Positions 7,294-15,043 of a stretch of DNA of 64,000 bases are shown here, piece by piece. Every line of letters begins with the position of its first letter. The stretch's first letter is position 1. The DNA lies in IMG/VR virus record IMGVR_UViG_3300036820_000011, positions 1 through 64,000 of that record. The stretch is one strand, 5' to 3'. A program made the translations under genes and the position numbers. Source of the DNA: a virus. Under the pieces are notes generated by a model, which had not been told where the DNA came from, did not search any database, and saw nothing but the letters and a program-made list of their open reading frames with translations.

Positions 7294-7889
7294 TGGACCC
7301 GGTCGTGACCGTGGTGATCCCCACCATCCCGCCCCGGGCGGAGATGCTGGAGCGGGCGCTGGCCAGTGTCCGGGGCCAGACGGTCGTCCCGGCCGCCGTG
7401 CGGGTGGCTGTCGCCACGGACACGGACCATCAGGGGGCGGCAGCCACCCGGAACCGGGGGCTGGAGCAGGTGACGACACCCTGGACCGCCTTCCTGGACG
7501 ACGACGACGTCCTGTGGCCGGAGCACCTGGCCAGACTGATCGGCTGCGCCCAGGAGACCGGAGCCGATCTGGTCTACCCCTGGTTCGACGTGCCCGGCGG
7601 ATGGGACCCCTTCCCGCAGTACTTCGGGCAGCCGTTCGATGAGCAGGCGCTGAGGACCGTGCAGAACTACATCCCGGTCACCGTGCTGGTGCGCACCTCT
7701 CTGGCCAGGGCGGTCGGCGGGTTCCAGGCGCTCAACGCCTCGACCGAGCCGGGCGCGTCCCCCTGCGAGGAGTGGGGGTGCTGGCTGGCGATGCTGGACG
7801 AGGGCGCGCAGTTCGTCCACCTGCCGGAGCGCACCTGGTCCTACACCTGGCACCGGGGCAACACGAGCGGAAGAGGAGACAGATGGTGA
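7290..7889 (+). CDS. Family 2-like glycosyltransferase
   Basis: A 199-residue protein with PVVTVVIPTIPPR, a TRNRGLEQ segment and FLDDDDVLWPEHL as the metal-nucleotide site. The end (EEWGCWLAMLDEGAQFVHL) matches the same region of the protein at 102-725, marking them as paralogues. Start ATG 7290 overlaps the previous TGA; a second ATG at 7293 is possible. The stop overlaps the epimerase start by 7 bp. Likely to transfer a sugar made or modified by the neighbouring epimerase. Confidence 0.75.
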   Translation: MMDPVVTVVIPTIPPRAEMLERALASVRGQTVVPAAVRVAVATDTDHQGAAATRNRGLEQVTTPWTAFLDDDDVLWPEHLARLIGCAQETGADLVYPWFDVPGGWDPFPQYFGQPFDEQALRTVQNYIPVTVLVRTSLARAVGGFQALNASTEPGASPCEEWGCWLAMLDEGAQFVHLPERTWSYTWHRGNTSGRGDRW

Positions 7890-8785
7890 AAGCACTAGTC
7901 AGCGGTGATCAAGGGTTCTTGGGACGCCATTTCGCCGAGGAGCTGCACCGGCGCGGGTACGACGTGGTCGGCATCGACACCAAGCGCAGCCCGTCCCAGG
8001 ACTGCCGGTCGTGGTTCTCCTCCCCGGCCGGGAAGCGGCACCGGCAGTTCGACCTGGTGGTGCACGCGGCGGCGGTGATCGGCGGCCGGGTGAAGATCGA
8101 CGGTGATCCGCTCGCCACGGCAGCGAACCTGAGCATCGACGCCGAGATGTTCCGCTGGGCCGGGCTGACCAGGCCGGGCCGCGTGATCTACTTCTCCAGC
8201 TCCGCCGTGTACCCGGTTGACTACCAGACCGAGCACGGCGGCAGACTGCTGGCCGAGCATGCCGCCGACCCGGTGGATCACCCGGACGGGGCTGTCCGGT
8301 TCCCGGACCAGGTGTACGGCTGGAGCAAGGTCGTCGGCGAGGTGCTGGCCGACCGGCTCCGCGCCGCCGGAGTGCCGGTCACCGTGGTGCGGCCGTTCTC
8401 CGGCTACGGGGCCGACCAGGACGAGGACTACCCGTTCCCCGCGTTCGTGCGCCGGGCGCGCGAGGGCCAGGACCCGTTCGAGGTCTGGTGCGGGGAGTGC
8501 GTCCGAGATTTCGTCCACGTGGACGACATCGTGGCCCGGACCCTGGCGGTGGCGCAGGACGGCACCACCGCGCCGGTCAACATCTGCACCGGCATGGGGA
8601 CCTCGTTCAACGACCTGGCGGCGCTGGTCTGCCGCCGGGGCGACCGGCTGCGGATCAGGGCGCGGCCCGACATGCCGACCGGCGTCCGCTACCGGGTCGG
8701 CGACCCGGCCCGGCTGCGGCGGCTGACCGGCGACCTGCCGATGATCAGTCTGGAGGAGGGCGTCGCACGGGCGCTGGAGACCTGA
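7883..8785 (+). CDS. NAD-dependent sugar epimerase/dehydratase (extended SDR)
   Basis: A 300-residue extended short-chain dehydrogenase, the family that epimerises or dehydrates nucleotide sugars. The GDQGFLG Rossmann motif covers residues 8-14. YFSSSAVYP provides the catalytic Ser/Thr region, and Y145-x3-K149 (VYGWSK) is the catalytic pair. RDFVHVDDIV is the family's C-terminal signature. AAGAGGAG at 7871 sits well before ATG 7883. It ends the operon and is followed by a terminator. Confidence 0.85.
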   Translation: MVKALVSGDQGFLGRHFAEELHRRGYDVVGIDTKRSPSQDCRSWFSSPAGKRHRQFDLVVHAAAVIGGRVKIDGDPLATAANLSIDAEMFRWAGLTRPGRVIYFSSSAVYPVDYQTEHGGRLLAEHAADPVDHPDGAVRFPDQVYGWSKVVGEVLADRLRAAGVPVTVVRPFSGYGADQDEDYPFPAFVRRAREGQDPFEVWCGECVRDFVHVDDIVARTLAVAQDGTTAPVNICTGMGTSFNDLAALVCRRGDRLRIRARPDMPTGVRYRVGDPARLRRLTGDLPMISLEEGVARALET

Positions 8786-8806
8786 TAACGCTTGCGTCAC
8801 GATGCG

Positions 8807-8844
8807 GAGCCCGTCCGGACGAGAAGATCGTCCCGGCGGGCTTC
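8807..8844 (+). terminator. Terminator of the sugar operon
   Basis: GAGCCCG (8807-8813) pairs with CGGGCTTC (8837-8844), and CGGACGA pairs with TCGTCC inside, around a GAAGA loop. It separates the epimerase operon from promoter copy A. Confidence 0.65.
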
Positions 8845-8911
8845 GATCATGTTACGCCATAAAGAATCTTGAAAAACTTACAAAGCTGCACGTCAGAGCG
8901 TTGCCGGAAGT

Positions 8912-8940
8912 TTGACAGACCCTTCGGTCTTTGAGATAGT
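8912..8940 (+). promoter_or_regulatory. Sigma70-type promoter, copy A
   Basis: TTGACA (8912-8917) and GATAGT (8935-8940) are separated by exactly 17 bp. The upstream 45 bp are A-rich (AATCTTGAAAAACTTAC), which could act as an UP element or bind a repressor. It reads toward the DUF932/ASCH gene train. Confidence 0.8.
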
Positions 8941-8945
8941 TAAAT

Positions 8946-9393
8946 CAAGCAAGAGAGAACGACAGACCAACAAACGAAGATCTCAGCCCGGTTGGAAGAA
9001 CCGTCGATCAGAAGTCTTGATCCTCCAGATTGTCACCGGCACTACATCCGGACATGGCGTCTGCGACGACCCCGCGAGGGAGAGCAGATGGGCACAGGGG
9101 ATGAGTATTCAAATCAAGACTTCACCGAGCGAAGCGGCTGGTATGTCCCACCGGCGCTCGAAGACGTTGCACCACCGCACAGAGCCGAACGCCTCCCCGG
9201 TCGAACCGGATTGCAGGCACGGTGACAGCACAGAGCCCCGCGTCACGATCACGGTGTACGCAGCGAAGCAACGCGGGGCACGGGACGCGCGCACCAGATG
9301 ACCGGATCAAGGGGTAGCAGTGGCTGTGATCCGTCGGTCCCCCGGCATGGTGCGCGCGTCCTCCTGCACGACCACTGACGAGAGGAACCGACC
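8946..9393 (+). other. Long structured leader, no gene seen
   Basis: About 450 nt lie between the promoter and the first gene at 9394. No open frame here has a convincing ribosome site. The leader has GATCAGAAGTCTTGATC near 9005, a TCGAA-loop hairpin near 9200, and a stem pairing 9235-9243 with 9271-9279 that encloses a 26-nt element repeated twice elsewhere. It ends with a start-associated sequence (9366-9393). Confidence 0.55.
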
Positions 9394-9594
9394 ATGTCGA
9401 ACTTCCAGTACCAGCCCAGCACGATCAGCCAGCACGCTGCGTACATCGGGCGGGAGCTGGCCGCAGGGCGCTTCGTCCAGACGACTTTCGACCCGGCCGA
9501 CGGAACGATCACCGGGATCGTCGGCGTCGAGCCGCGCAGCGCCTTCGCCGACCAGGTGACCGCAGCGGCCGAGCGCCGGGCCAGTACCCGATGA
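9394..9594 (+). CDS. Hypothetical small protein
   Basis: A 66-residue protein (MSNFQYQPSTISQHAAYIGR) starting after the best match to the start-associated sequence GCACGACCACTGACGAGAGG. It has a helical N-terminus and a strand-rich centre. It leads the first gene train behind promoter copy A and overlaps the next start as ATGA. Function unknown. Confidence 0.65.
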   Translation: MSNFQYQPSTISQHAAYIGRELAAGRFVQTTFDPADGTITGIVGVEPRSAFADQVTAAAERRASTR

Positions 9595-9797
9595 GCAGCG
9601 GCGTCGCCTGTCCTGACAAGGACCACCGGCCTTCGTGGCGGGTGGTCCAGTACCACTGCAACCAATCGGTCTTCAACGGCGGTCGTATCACCCGGTCGCC
9701 GTACTCGCTCCTGCGCTGCGGCACCTGCGACGCGGCCTGGCGCACGAAGGCCGCGTACGTGGAAGAGATCGTCAACCGAAAGGGAATCTGGTCATGA
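9591..9797 (+). CDS. Small zinc-ribbon-like protein
   Basis: A 68-residue protein with CPDKDH near the N-terminus, HC in the middle and LRCGTC near residue 42, a spacing that could bind one zinc ion. ATG 9591 lies in the previous gene's stop and its own stop overlaps the next start. No specific family recognised. Confidence 0.6.
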   Translation: MSSGVACPDKDHRPSWRVVQYHCNQSVFNGGRITRSPYSLLRCGTCDAAWRTKAAYVEEIVNRKGIWS

Positions 9798-9988
9798 CCA
9801 TGAGCCGCAAGTACTACCGCGAGGCAGCCGAGAACCTGAACCGGCAGCTGCGCAACTCCACACCGGTCACGATCGACGCCAAGGCACAGACCATCAGGGA
9901 GACGGCAGACGACCTCGCGGGCATGTTCGCCCGGGACAACAGCGCCTTCTCCCGCAGCCAGTTCATGGACGCGGTGTACAACAAGTGA
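9794..9988 (+). CDS. Hypothetical small helical protein
   Basis: A 64-residue protein (MTMSRKYYREAAENLNRQLR), charged and helical. ATG 9794 overlaps the preceding TGA. It closes the first three-gene set and is followed by a tRNA-minihelix-like element. Confidence 0.65.
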   Translation: MTMSRKYYREAAENLNRQLRNSTPVTIDAKAQTIRETADDLAGMFARDNSAFSRSQFMDAVYNK

Positions 9989-9995
9989 TCCACCC

Positions 9996-10042
9996 GCCTC
10001 CGAACACGCCGCGAGGGTGCCCGATCGAACCGGGCCGGAGGC
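9996..10042 (+). other. tRNA acceptor/T-arm-like RNA element
   Basis: GCCTCCG (9996-10002) pairs perfectly with CGGAGGC (10036-10042). Directly inside the 3' strand lies GCCCG-ATCGAAC-CGGGC (10019-10035), a 5-bp stem with a 7-nt TCGAA loop. This is the exact 7+5 bp coaxial geometry of a tRNA acceptor stem and T arm. Only 16 nt replace the D and anticodon arms. It lies between a stop codon and the DUF932 gene. Confidence 0.55.
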
Positions 10043-10098
10043 ACGCAGCCCGCTCCCGTCCGGGAGGCGGGTCCGCCGCACGACCGAGAGGGTACGCC

Positions 10099-11355
10099 AT
10101 GGCCATCGACGTCAACGACCGCTTCGCCGCGAACAAGATCGCTCAGCTGGACAGCGACCGCAACGCCGGAATCCGCGCCGCCGCCTCCGCCGCCGAGCGG
10201 ATCGAGCGCCTGGACGCGATGGTCGCCGAGGGCAGGGCCCGGGTGAGCGGCGACACCTACACCGTCACCGAGGGCTGGGACGCGGGCGAGACGTTCACCG
10301 TCGACCGCAACGCGACCACAGGTGAGCTGATCGAGGTCACCGCGAACACGGGCCTGGACCTGCGGGCCGACGGCAGCACCGCGCTCTACCTCGCGGGCAG
10401 GCCCGCGTGGCACTCGCTCGGCCAGCTGATCCCCGAGGGCACCGCCGACATCGAAGAGGCGTTGCGCCTGTCGGGCAACGACTTCGACGTGGCCAAGGTC
10501 CCCAGTTCGTTCGAGTTCGAGGGCAGTGTCCTCCAGCAGCCCGGCCGCTTCACCACGGTCCGCGTGCAGCCGGGCCACCCGCTGCACGGGTCGCCGCTGG
10601 GGTCCGTGGGCGCGGGCTACACCCCGAGCCAGAACCGCGACGCCTTCGGGTTCCTGCAGGAACTGATCGGCGACATGTCCGCTGTCTTCGAGTCCGCCGG
10701 GTCGATGCGCAACGGCGCGAGCGTGTTCGTCTCGCTCCGGCTGCCGCAGACCGTCACGATCGACCCCGAGGGGATCAACGACGAGATCGTGCCCTTCGTG
10801 ATGGTCCGCAACACCCACGACGGCACCGGGTCCTTCCAGGCGATGACCACCCCGTGGCGTCCTGTCTGCAGGAACACCGAGGGCTTCGCCGTGCGCGACG
10901 CCCAGCGGATCTGGAAGATCCGCCACACCGCCGGGATCACCGACCGCGTGAAGGAGGCCCGCCGGGCGCTCGGCATGTCGGTGACCTACTTCGAGGCGTT
11001 CGCAGCCGAGGAGACCGCACTGGCGCAGACGGACATCGACCTGGACGGCTTCCGAGCCCTGCTCGACACCCTGTGGGAGCCCGAGACGGACGAGACGAAG
11101 AAGGCGTCGCTGACGATCGCCGCGAAGCGGACCGAGACGCTGATGGGCATGTTCGGGACCGAGGCCGGAAACCTGGGCCGCACCGCGTACGCGGCCGAGC
11201 GGGCCGTGACCGGCTACCTGGACCACGTCGCGCCCCGCCGTCCCGGCAGGACCATGACGGAGGAGATCGCCCGCGCCTCCGCCCTGCTGCTCGACACCGA
11301 CGGCGAGACCAAGAGCAAGGCGCACCGTCAGTTGATGACGCTGACCAACCGGTAG
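10099..11355 (+). CDS. DUF932 family phage/plasmid protein
   Basis: A 418-residue protein of the DUF932 (phage/plasmid-like, TIGR03299) type. Supporting stretches include RPAWHSLGQ at about residue 101, VGAGYTPSQNRDAFGFLQEL in the centre, MRNGASVFVSLRLP, and VMVRNTHDGTGSF with CRNTEGF. These proteins are common on phages and conjugative elements; their biochemical role is not established. A start-associated sequence precedes ATG 10099. It is the only large gene in the first train. Confidence 0.85.
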   Translation: MAIDVNDRFAANKIAQLDSDRNAGIRAAASAAERIERLDAMVAEGRARVSGDTYTVTEGWDAGETFTVDRNATTGELIEVTANTGLDLRADGSTALYLAGRPAWHSLGQLIPEGTADIEEALRLSGNDFDVAKVPSSFEFEGSVLQQPGRFTTVRVQPGHPLHGSPLGSVGAGYTPSQNRDAFGFLQELIGDMSAVFESAGSMRNGASVFVSLRLPQTVTIDPEGINDEIVPFVMVRNTHDGTGSFQAMTTPWRPVCRNTEGFAVRDAQRIWKIRHTAGITDRVKEARRALGMSVTYFEAFAAEETALAQTDIDLDGFRALLDTLWEPETDETKKASLTIAAKRTETLMGMFGTEAGNLGRTAYAAERAVTGYLDHVAPRRPGRTMTEEIARASALLLDTDGETKSKAHRQLMTLTNR

Positions 11356-11440
11356 CCGTCTGAGTGCACATGATCGGGTGCGGCCCTGCGGGGCCGTCCC
11401 CGTTCACGGGTGCTCAGCCCGACCACTGACCGAGGAGGGA

Positions 11441-11626
11441 ATGACCGTGTCCGAGATCACGATCACCAACCGGAACACCAAGGAAGAGATCACGCTGCAC
11501 GGCCTGAGCCGGTACGAGGTGCAGGTGCTCGCCGACCTCGTGACCCCGGTCAACGCCGACTGGAAGTACTTCTCAGACGGCGCTGTGCCGCCGACCAACA
11601 AGGCCGTCCGGACACGCGGCAACTGA
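11441..11626 (+). CDS. Hypothetical small protein
   Basis: A 61-residue protein (MTVSEITITNRNTKEEITLH) with two predicted strands then a helix. The start-associated sequence and GAGGAGG precede ATG 11441. A hairpin-rich 85-nt spacer lies upstream. Function unknown. Confidence 0.65.
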   Translation: MTVSEITITNRNTKEEITLHGLSRYEVQVLADLVTPVNADWKYFSDGAVPPTNKAVRTRGN

Positions 11627-11686
11627 CCCGCTGTCAGTGTCCTCTGACACCGTGGGACCGACGATCACTCGACCAAGGAGCAGACC

Positions 11687-12019
11687 ATGATCATCACTAG
11701 CTACGGCAGTTGGAACAACTACACCCACTACAACACGTGCCCGGGTGCGGACATCCTCGACGTCATCAACGGCGGCGACTCCGAGTGGCAGCAGCGCATG
11801 GAGGACACCGGCGCGCTGAACGCGATCGAGACCGAGTGGTGCGCCGCCATCCAGGCCGCTCTGCCCGAGGGTGTCACGCTGACCGGGGACGAGTTCATCG
11901 GACCGCACCACGCCGACCCGGCCTACAGCGACGAGATCGCCGAGTTCGATATCAGGGCCGCCATCGAGGACATCGACCTTCAGGCGATCATCGAGCGCCA
12001 CGACGTCGACAACACCTAA
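11687..12019 (+). CDS. Hypothetical acidic protein
   Basis: A 110-residue, strongly acidic soluble protein (ending IDLQAIIERHDVDNT). AAGGAG before ATG 11687 is a good ribosome site. No motif recognised. It stands alone between two structured spacers, each with its own start-associated sequence. Confidence 0.65.
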   Translation: MIITSYGSWNNYTHYNTCPGADILDVINGGDSEWQQRMEDTGALNAIETEWCAAIQAALPEGVTLTGDEFIGPHHADPAYSDEIAEFDIRAAIEDIDLQAIIERHDVDNT

Positions 12020-12107
12020 TCGGTCAGCCCCTCGCCGTGCACCCCGGCGTACGCAGCGAAGCAGCGCGGGGCACGTACCGACCGACCACTGATCGAGAGG
12101 AACCGCC

Positions 12108-12404
12108 ATGGCCAGTATCCAGCAGCTCACCGCAGCGGCAGCGAAGGCGGGGTTCGTGCGCACCGAGTGCGCCCACCTCGACTCCCCGCACCACCTGGTG
12201 TTCGACTACCCGGAGCCGCTCAGCGAGGACCGTATGCGTCCGCCGTTCTTCCGGGTGCACACCGACACCGCCCGGGTGCCGCACGCGACCTACATCCACG
12301 GGGGCGGCTCCGACGATGACGTGCCCGTCGAGCAGCGCACCACGCTGGTGCACGCGATCACGTGGATGGCGGAGATCGCCAGGCAGTACCCGAAGGAGGG
12401 CTGA
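12108..12404 (+). CDS. Hypothetical protein
   Basis: A 98-residue protein with a helical N-terminus (SIQQLTAAAAKAGFVRTECA) and a strand-rich core. The start-associated sequence CCGACCACTGATCGAGAGG precedes ATG 12108, and one 26-nt hairpin element (12,050-12,075) lies just upstream. One base separates its stop from the next start. Confidence 0.65.
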   Translation: MASIQQLTAAAAKAGFVRTECAHLDSPHHLVFDYPEPLSEDRMRPPFFRVHTDTARVPHATYIHGGGSDDDVPVEQRTTLVHAITWMAEIARQYPKEG

Positions 12405-12405
12405 G

Positions 12406-12630
12406 ATGCCCTACTGCGCGGACGACATCGTGATCGCCACGGTGCCCGGGGCGGGCATCCGCCGCGTATGGCTGTGGAAGCCCGCCCGGGGCGGCTGGCT
12501 GGTCAAGGATGTCAACGGCACCCCGTACTGGGTGGACACCGGCGGGATCGAGAGCGTGGCCGCCTACCGGCTGCGCACGGGGTCCGGGCTGCTGCCCGGC
12601 GAGAGGAGCACGCATGCAGACGATCACTGA
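12406..12630 (+). CDS. Hypothetical small protein
   Basis: A 74-residue protein rich in Trp and Gly (VWLWKPARGGWLVKDVNG), probably a small beta fold. CGAAGGAGG lies before ATG 12406. It overlaps the ASCH gene by 17 bp. No family recognised. Confidence 0.6.
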   Translation: MPYCADDIVIATVPGAGIRRVWLWKPARGGWLVKDVNGTPYWVDTGGIESVAAYRLRTGSGLLPGERSTHADDH

Positions 12631-13066
12631 CCAGCTGGTCGCCTCCGGGGCGAAGGGCCTGACCCTGCACTCCCCCTGGGGTGACCTGATCGCACTCAAG
12701 GCCAAGCAGGTCGAGAACCGCAGCTGGCCGACCGACTACCGGGGGCTCGTGCTGATCCACTCCGGACTGCGGCACGACGGCTGGGCCGAGCGGGACGAGC
12801 ACGTCCGCACAGCTCTGCCCGAGGACTACGACCCGGCCGGGAACGCGGGCACGGTCGTCGCGGTGGCCCGGCTCGCCGACTGCCACCGCGACGCCGGGTG
12901 CTGCCGCCCGTGGGGCGAGGCCGGTCTGTGGCACTGGGTGTTCGCCGACGTGCACCGGCTCACCACCCCGATCCCGCAGCGCGGGGCGCAGGGGCTCTGG
13001 AGCGTGCCCGTCTCGCTGCTGCTCGGCGTCGTCACCGGGGTCGAGCGGGCCGCCAGCGGTCGATAA
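12614..13066 (+). CDS. ASCH-domain protein
   Basis: A 150-residue protein with LHSPWGDLIALKAKQVENRSW and YRGLVLIHSG in its first 55 residues, the hallmark of ASCH domains (small PUA-like beta barrels that bind RNA or modified nucleosides). The Trp, Lys, Glu-Asn and His expected for the pocket are present. It ends the first gene train, its TAA being inside regulatory module copy B. A nucleoside-modification or translation-control role is plausible but not shown. Confidence 0.75.
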   Translation: MQTITDQLVASGAKGLTLHSPWGDLIALKAKQVENRSWPTDYRGLVLIHSGLRHDGWAERDEHVRTALPEDYDPAGNAGTVVAVARLADCHRDAGCCRPWGEAGLWHWVFADVHRLTTPIPQRGAQGLWSVPVSLLLGVVTGVERAASGR

Positions 13067-13086
13067 CGCTTCCGTCACAGTCGGGG

Positions 13087-13118
13087 ACCGCCGGAGCGGA
13101 TGTGATCACTCCGGCGGT
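13087..13118 (+). terminator. Terminator of the first small-gene train
   Basis: A perfect 10-bp stem: ACCGCCGGAG (13087-13096) with CTCCGGCGGT (13109-13118), then CTTCGATCTTCT. Confidence 0.75.
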
Positions 13119-13189
13119 CTTCGATCTTCTGATCGCCGAAAGAATCTTGAAAAACTTACAAATCTGCACGTCAGAGCGTTGCAGCAAAG

Positions 13190-13218
13190 TTGACGAGGTC
13201 TCGGTTCTTTGAGATTAT
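13190..13218 (+). promoter_or_regulatory. Sigma70-type promoter, copy B
   Basis: TTGACG (13190-13195) and GATTAT (13213-13218) are separated by 17 bp, with the same A-rich upstream block as copy A. It reads into the second small-gene train. Confidence 0.8.
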
Positions 13219-13456
13219 TAAATCAGAGCGAAGAACACAGACCAACAACTGAACAAGATCGCCGGTGATAGGGAACCGGACATCCCAGAGATAAGGCCCC
13301 CGGAAAGGCTAAGGCTGGGAGGGACGGGAGAGTCGGCGAACCCGATAGGCGTCCATGAGTGAACAAGCCCCGCATACGTGATCACGACGTACGCAGCGAA
13401 CGCAACGCGGGGCACGTAATGATCGACACCACTCGCACGGACGAAGGAGTCTTCTG
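13219..13456 (+). other. Structured leader of the second gene train
   Basis: About 235 nt without a credible gene. It starts like leader A (CAGACCAACAA) and contains a GGACG...CGTCC hairpin near 13318-13347. At 13390-13416 is the third copy of the 26-nt hairpin element. Promoter and leader together span the 390 bases between genes. Confidence 0.55.
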
Positions 13457-13717
13457 ATGACCAAGAACTTTGAACTTGTCACCATAAGTGAGACCCAGGC
13501 CCGTGTTCTCCGGAGTGCCAGTTGGTACAGCTACGTATGGTTCGCCTACAACGTCCGCAGCAGCTCGTACATGACTTTCCACAAGTTGTATGCGCTGGGA
13601 CTTATCGAGAGCCCTTTCGCAGGTTCCGCCTTGACGGCCAAGGGAGCGGCGCTCCGTGATCACCTGGTCAAATTCCCGGCCGCCGGAGGATCGGTCATCC
13701 TCAACTGGGAGGACTGA
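13457..13717 (+). CDS. Small winged-helix-like protein
   Basis: An 86-residue protein whose ISETQARVLRSAS, YMTFHKLYALGLIE and LTAKGAALRDHL match the helix, recognition helix and wing order of small winged-helix proteins. It is a paralogue of the protein at 13,808-14,059. ACGAAGGAG precedes ATG 13457. As first gene behind promoter copy B it may regulate that promoter family. Confidence 0.55.
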   Translation: MTKNFELVTISETQARVLRSASWYSYVWFAYNVRSSSYMTFHKLYALGLIESPFAGSALTAKGAALRDHLVKFPAAGGSVILNWED

Positions 13718-13807
13718 CTAGCACTGACCCACCAGCCCGGCCGGAGTTCACCGCTCCGACCGGGCACTGTGACCGCAACGCACGACCACCCGAGTGAGGA
13801 ATACACC

Positions 13808-14059
13808 ATGTCGAACGTCACCGCATCCCAGGCCCGCCTGCTCACCGCCCTCGCATCGTCCACCGCCACCGACCCGATTCTTGTTCAGTGCTCCTCCCTC
13901 CGCAGTGCTACACGCATCTACGGGACCAAGGCGACGATGACGACTGCCGTGTCCCTCTGCAACCGGGGCCTGGTCCACTGGGACCACTCGACCAACCTGT
14001 TCAACGGCCAGCGCCTGACGCTGACCGACGCCGGGCGCAAGGTCGCTGAGAACCTCTGA
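13808..14059 (+). CDS. Small winged-helix-like protein (paralogue)
   Basis: An 83-residue protein with VTASQARLLTALAS, TMTTAVSLCNRGLVH and RLTLTDAGRKVAENL in the same order as its upstream neighbour. A hairpin (GCCCGG...CCGGGC, about 13738-13767) and a start-associated sequence precede ATG 13808. Likely a DNA-binding protein from a local duplication. Confidence 0.55.
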   Translation: MSNVTASQARLLTALASSTATDPILVQCSSLRSATRIYGTKATMTTAVSLCNRGLVHWDHSTNLFNGQRLTLTDAGRKVAENL

Positions 14060-14091
14060 TCCGCACGACCGCCGCCCGAGCGAGGAGCACG

Positions 14092-14439
14092 ATGACCACC
14101 GACCGGAAGACCGCGCACTGCCTCCGCTGCCGTGGACTGCTGACCGACCCCGCGTCGGTCGCCCGGGGCACCGGCCGCACCTGCGCCCGCATCATCCGTC
14201 AGCAGGAGACCGCGCTGCGCATCGCTGCCGCCTTCACGACCGGGCAGTGTGCAAGCGCCCGGGAACTGATCGAGGACAGCGCGATCGTGCACATGCGGGC
14301 CGACCTCTTCCAGAGCGTCTCCTCCGACGGCACCTCGTTCTACCTGACCGCCGCCCGGGGCAACTGCAACTGCCCGGCCGGACTCAAGTCCCACCTCTGC
14401 TACCACCTGCTGAGCGCCCGCCTGCTGCTCGCCGCTTAG
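14092..14439 (+). CDS. SWIM zinc-finger protein with extra Cys motif
   Basis: A 115-residue protein. The N-terminus has CLRCRG and later CAR (zinc-binding motif of the DUF6011 kind), and the C-terminus has CNCPAGLKSHLCYHLL, the C-x-C-xn-C-x-H pattern of SWIM zinc fingers. SWIM domains bind DNA or proteins and occur in transposase- and recombination-related proteins. GCGAGGAG precedes ATG 14092. Confidence 0.7.
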   Translation: MTTDRKTAHCLRCRGLLTDPASVARGTGRTCARIIRQQETALRIAAAFTTGQCASARELIEDSAIVHMRADLFQSVSSDGTSFYLTAARGNCNCPAGLKSHLCYHLLSARLLLAA

Positions 14440-14447
14440 GAGTACCG

Positions 14448-14627
14448 ATGATGCCGATCCGCACCGGGCAGGTAGAGGCCGAACGCGCCCACCTGCTGGA
14501 CATGCGCCTGCGCTGGCAGGCCGACGAGCACGACCAGGCCGGGCAGAAGTGCCTGGCACTGTCCTTGCGTGACCGGGCGGACGCCGCCTGGGGACGCTAC
14601 CTGAAGATCGGGAGGTATCCGGCATGA
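14448..14627 (+). CDS. Hypothetical small helical protein
   Basis: A 59-residue, highly charged helical protein. ATG 14448 is followed by a second ATG, and TAGGAG lies just upstream. The stop overlaps the next ATG at 14624. Function unknown. Confidence 0.55.
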   Translation: MMPIRTGQVEAERAHLLDMRLRWQADEHDQAGQKCLALSLRDRADAAWGRYLKIGRYPA

Positions 14628-14812
14628 ACTATCTGCCCATCGCCTGTGACGAATGCGGGAAGCCGCTCCGGGCCGATCTCGACACTCGCGTCCAGTGCTC
14701 CGAAGGACACTCGGTTCGGATTGAGGATCTGCGTGCGGAGTACACCGCATTGATCAGGAACGGTGAGTGGGTGACCACCTCTTATTCTCTCGATCCCGCC
14801 CTGTACGACTGA
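14624..14812 (+). CDS. Small zinc-ribbon protein
   Basis: A 62-residue protein with CDECGK near residue 9 and VQCSEGH near residue 24, a Cys-x2-Cys...Cys-x3-His ribbon. It overlaps the previous gene as ATGA. Possibly an RNA- or protein-binding adaptor. Confidence 0.6.
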   Translation: MNYLPIACDECGKPLRADLDTRVQCSEGHSVRIEDLRAEYTALIRNGEWVTTSYSLDPALYD

Positions 14813-14831
14813 CACTCGAAAGGAATTGATC

Positions 14832-15029
14832 ATGAACAAGCTGGAGAACGAGGCCACGATGATCGGCAAGTCCCGTGGCTGGGACCACGCCAACTACACC
14901 GCCGCCTACGGGGGCGACCCGCACGCCGCGCCCGAGGTGCCCGCACGATACGCCCCGGTGCGGACCTACTTCACCGCCGCCTATGCGGAAGGTGTCCAGC
15001 AGTTCCTGGACGACGACCACGACGACTGA
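14832..15029 (+). CDS. Hypothetical small acidic protein
   Basis: A 65-residue protein with an aromatic centre and an acidic tail (FLDDDHDD). ATG 14832 follows AAAGGA; a TTG six bases earlier is less likely. No family recognised. Confidence 0.6.
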   Translation: MNKLENEATMIGKSRGWDHANYTAAYGGDPHAAPEVPARYAPVRTYFTAAYAEGVQQFLDDDHDD

Positions 15030-15043
15030 TCCACCGCACAGCC

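Larger units (their letters stand above)
8784..8945 (+). repeat. Regulatory module, copy A
   Basis: This intergenic stretch is repeated at 13,063-13,225. Shared parts in order are GATAACGCTT-CGTCAC, a terminator hairpin followed by TTCGATC, a 44-nt block beginning AAAGAATCTTGAAAAACTTA that is identical but for one base, CGTCAGAGCGTTGC, and a sigma70 promoter with 17-nt spacer followed by TAAATCA. Hairpin arms differ in sequence but not in position. Confidence 0.85.
13063..13225 (+). repeat. Regulatory module, copy B
   Basis: The second copy of the module at 8,784-8,945, with terminator hairpin, the conserved 44-nt block and a 17-nt-spaced promoter. It separates the first and second small-gene trains. 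Confidence 0.85.

Noticed and set aside
8912-9301. 130-codon frame inside leader A
   Set aside because: Its start lies in the promoter's -35 region and there is no ribosome site; the product has no plausible fold.
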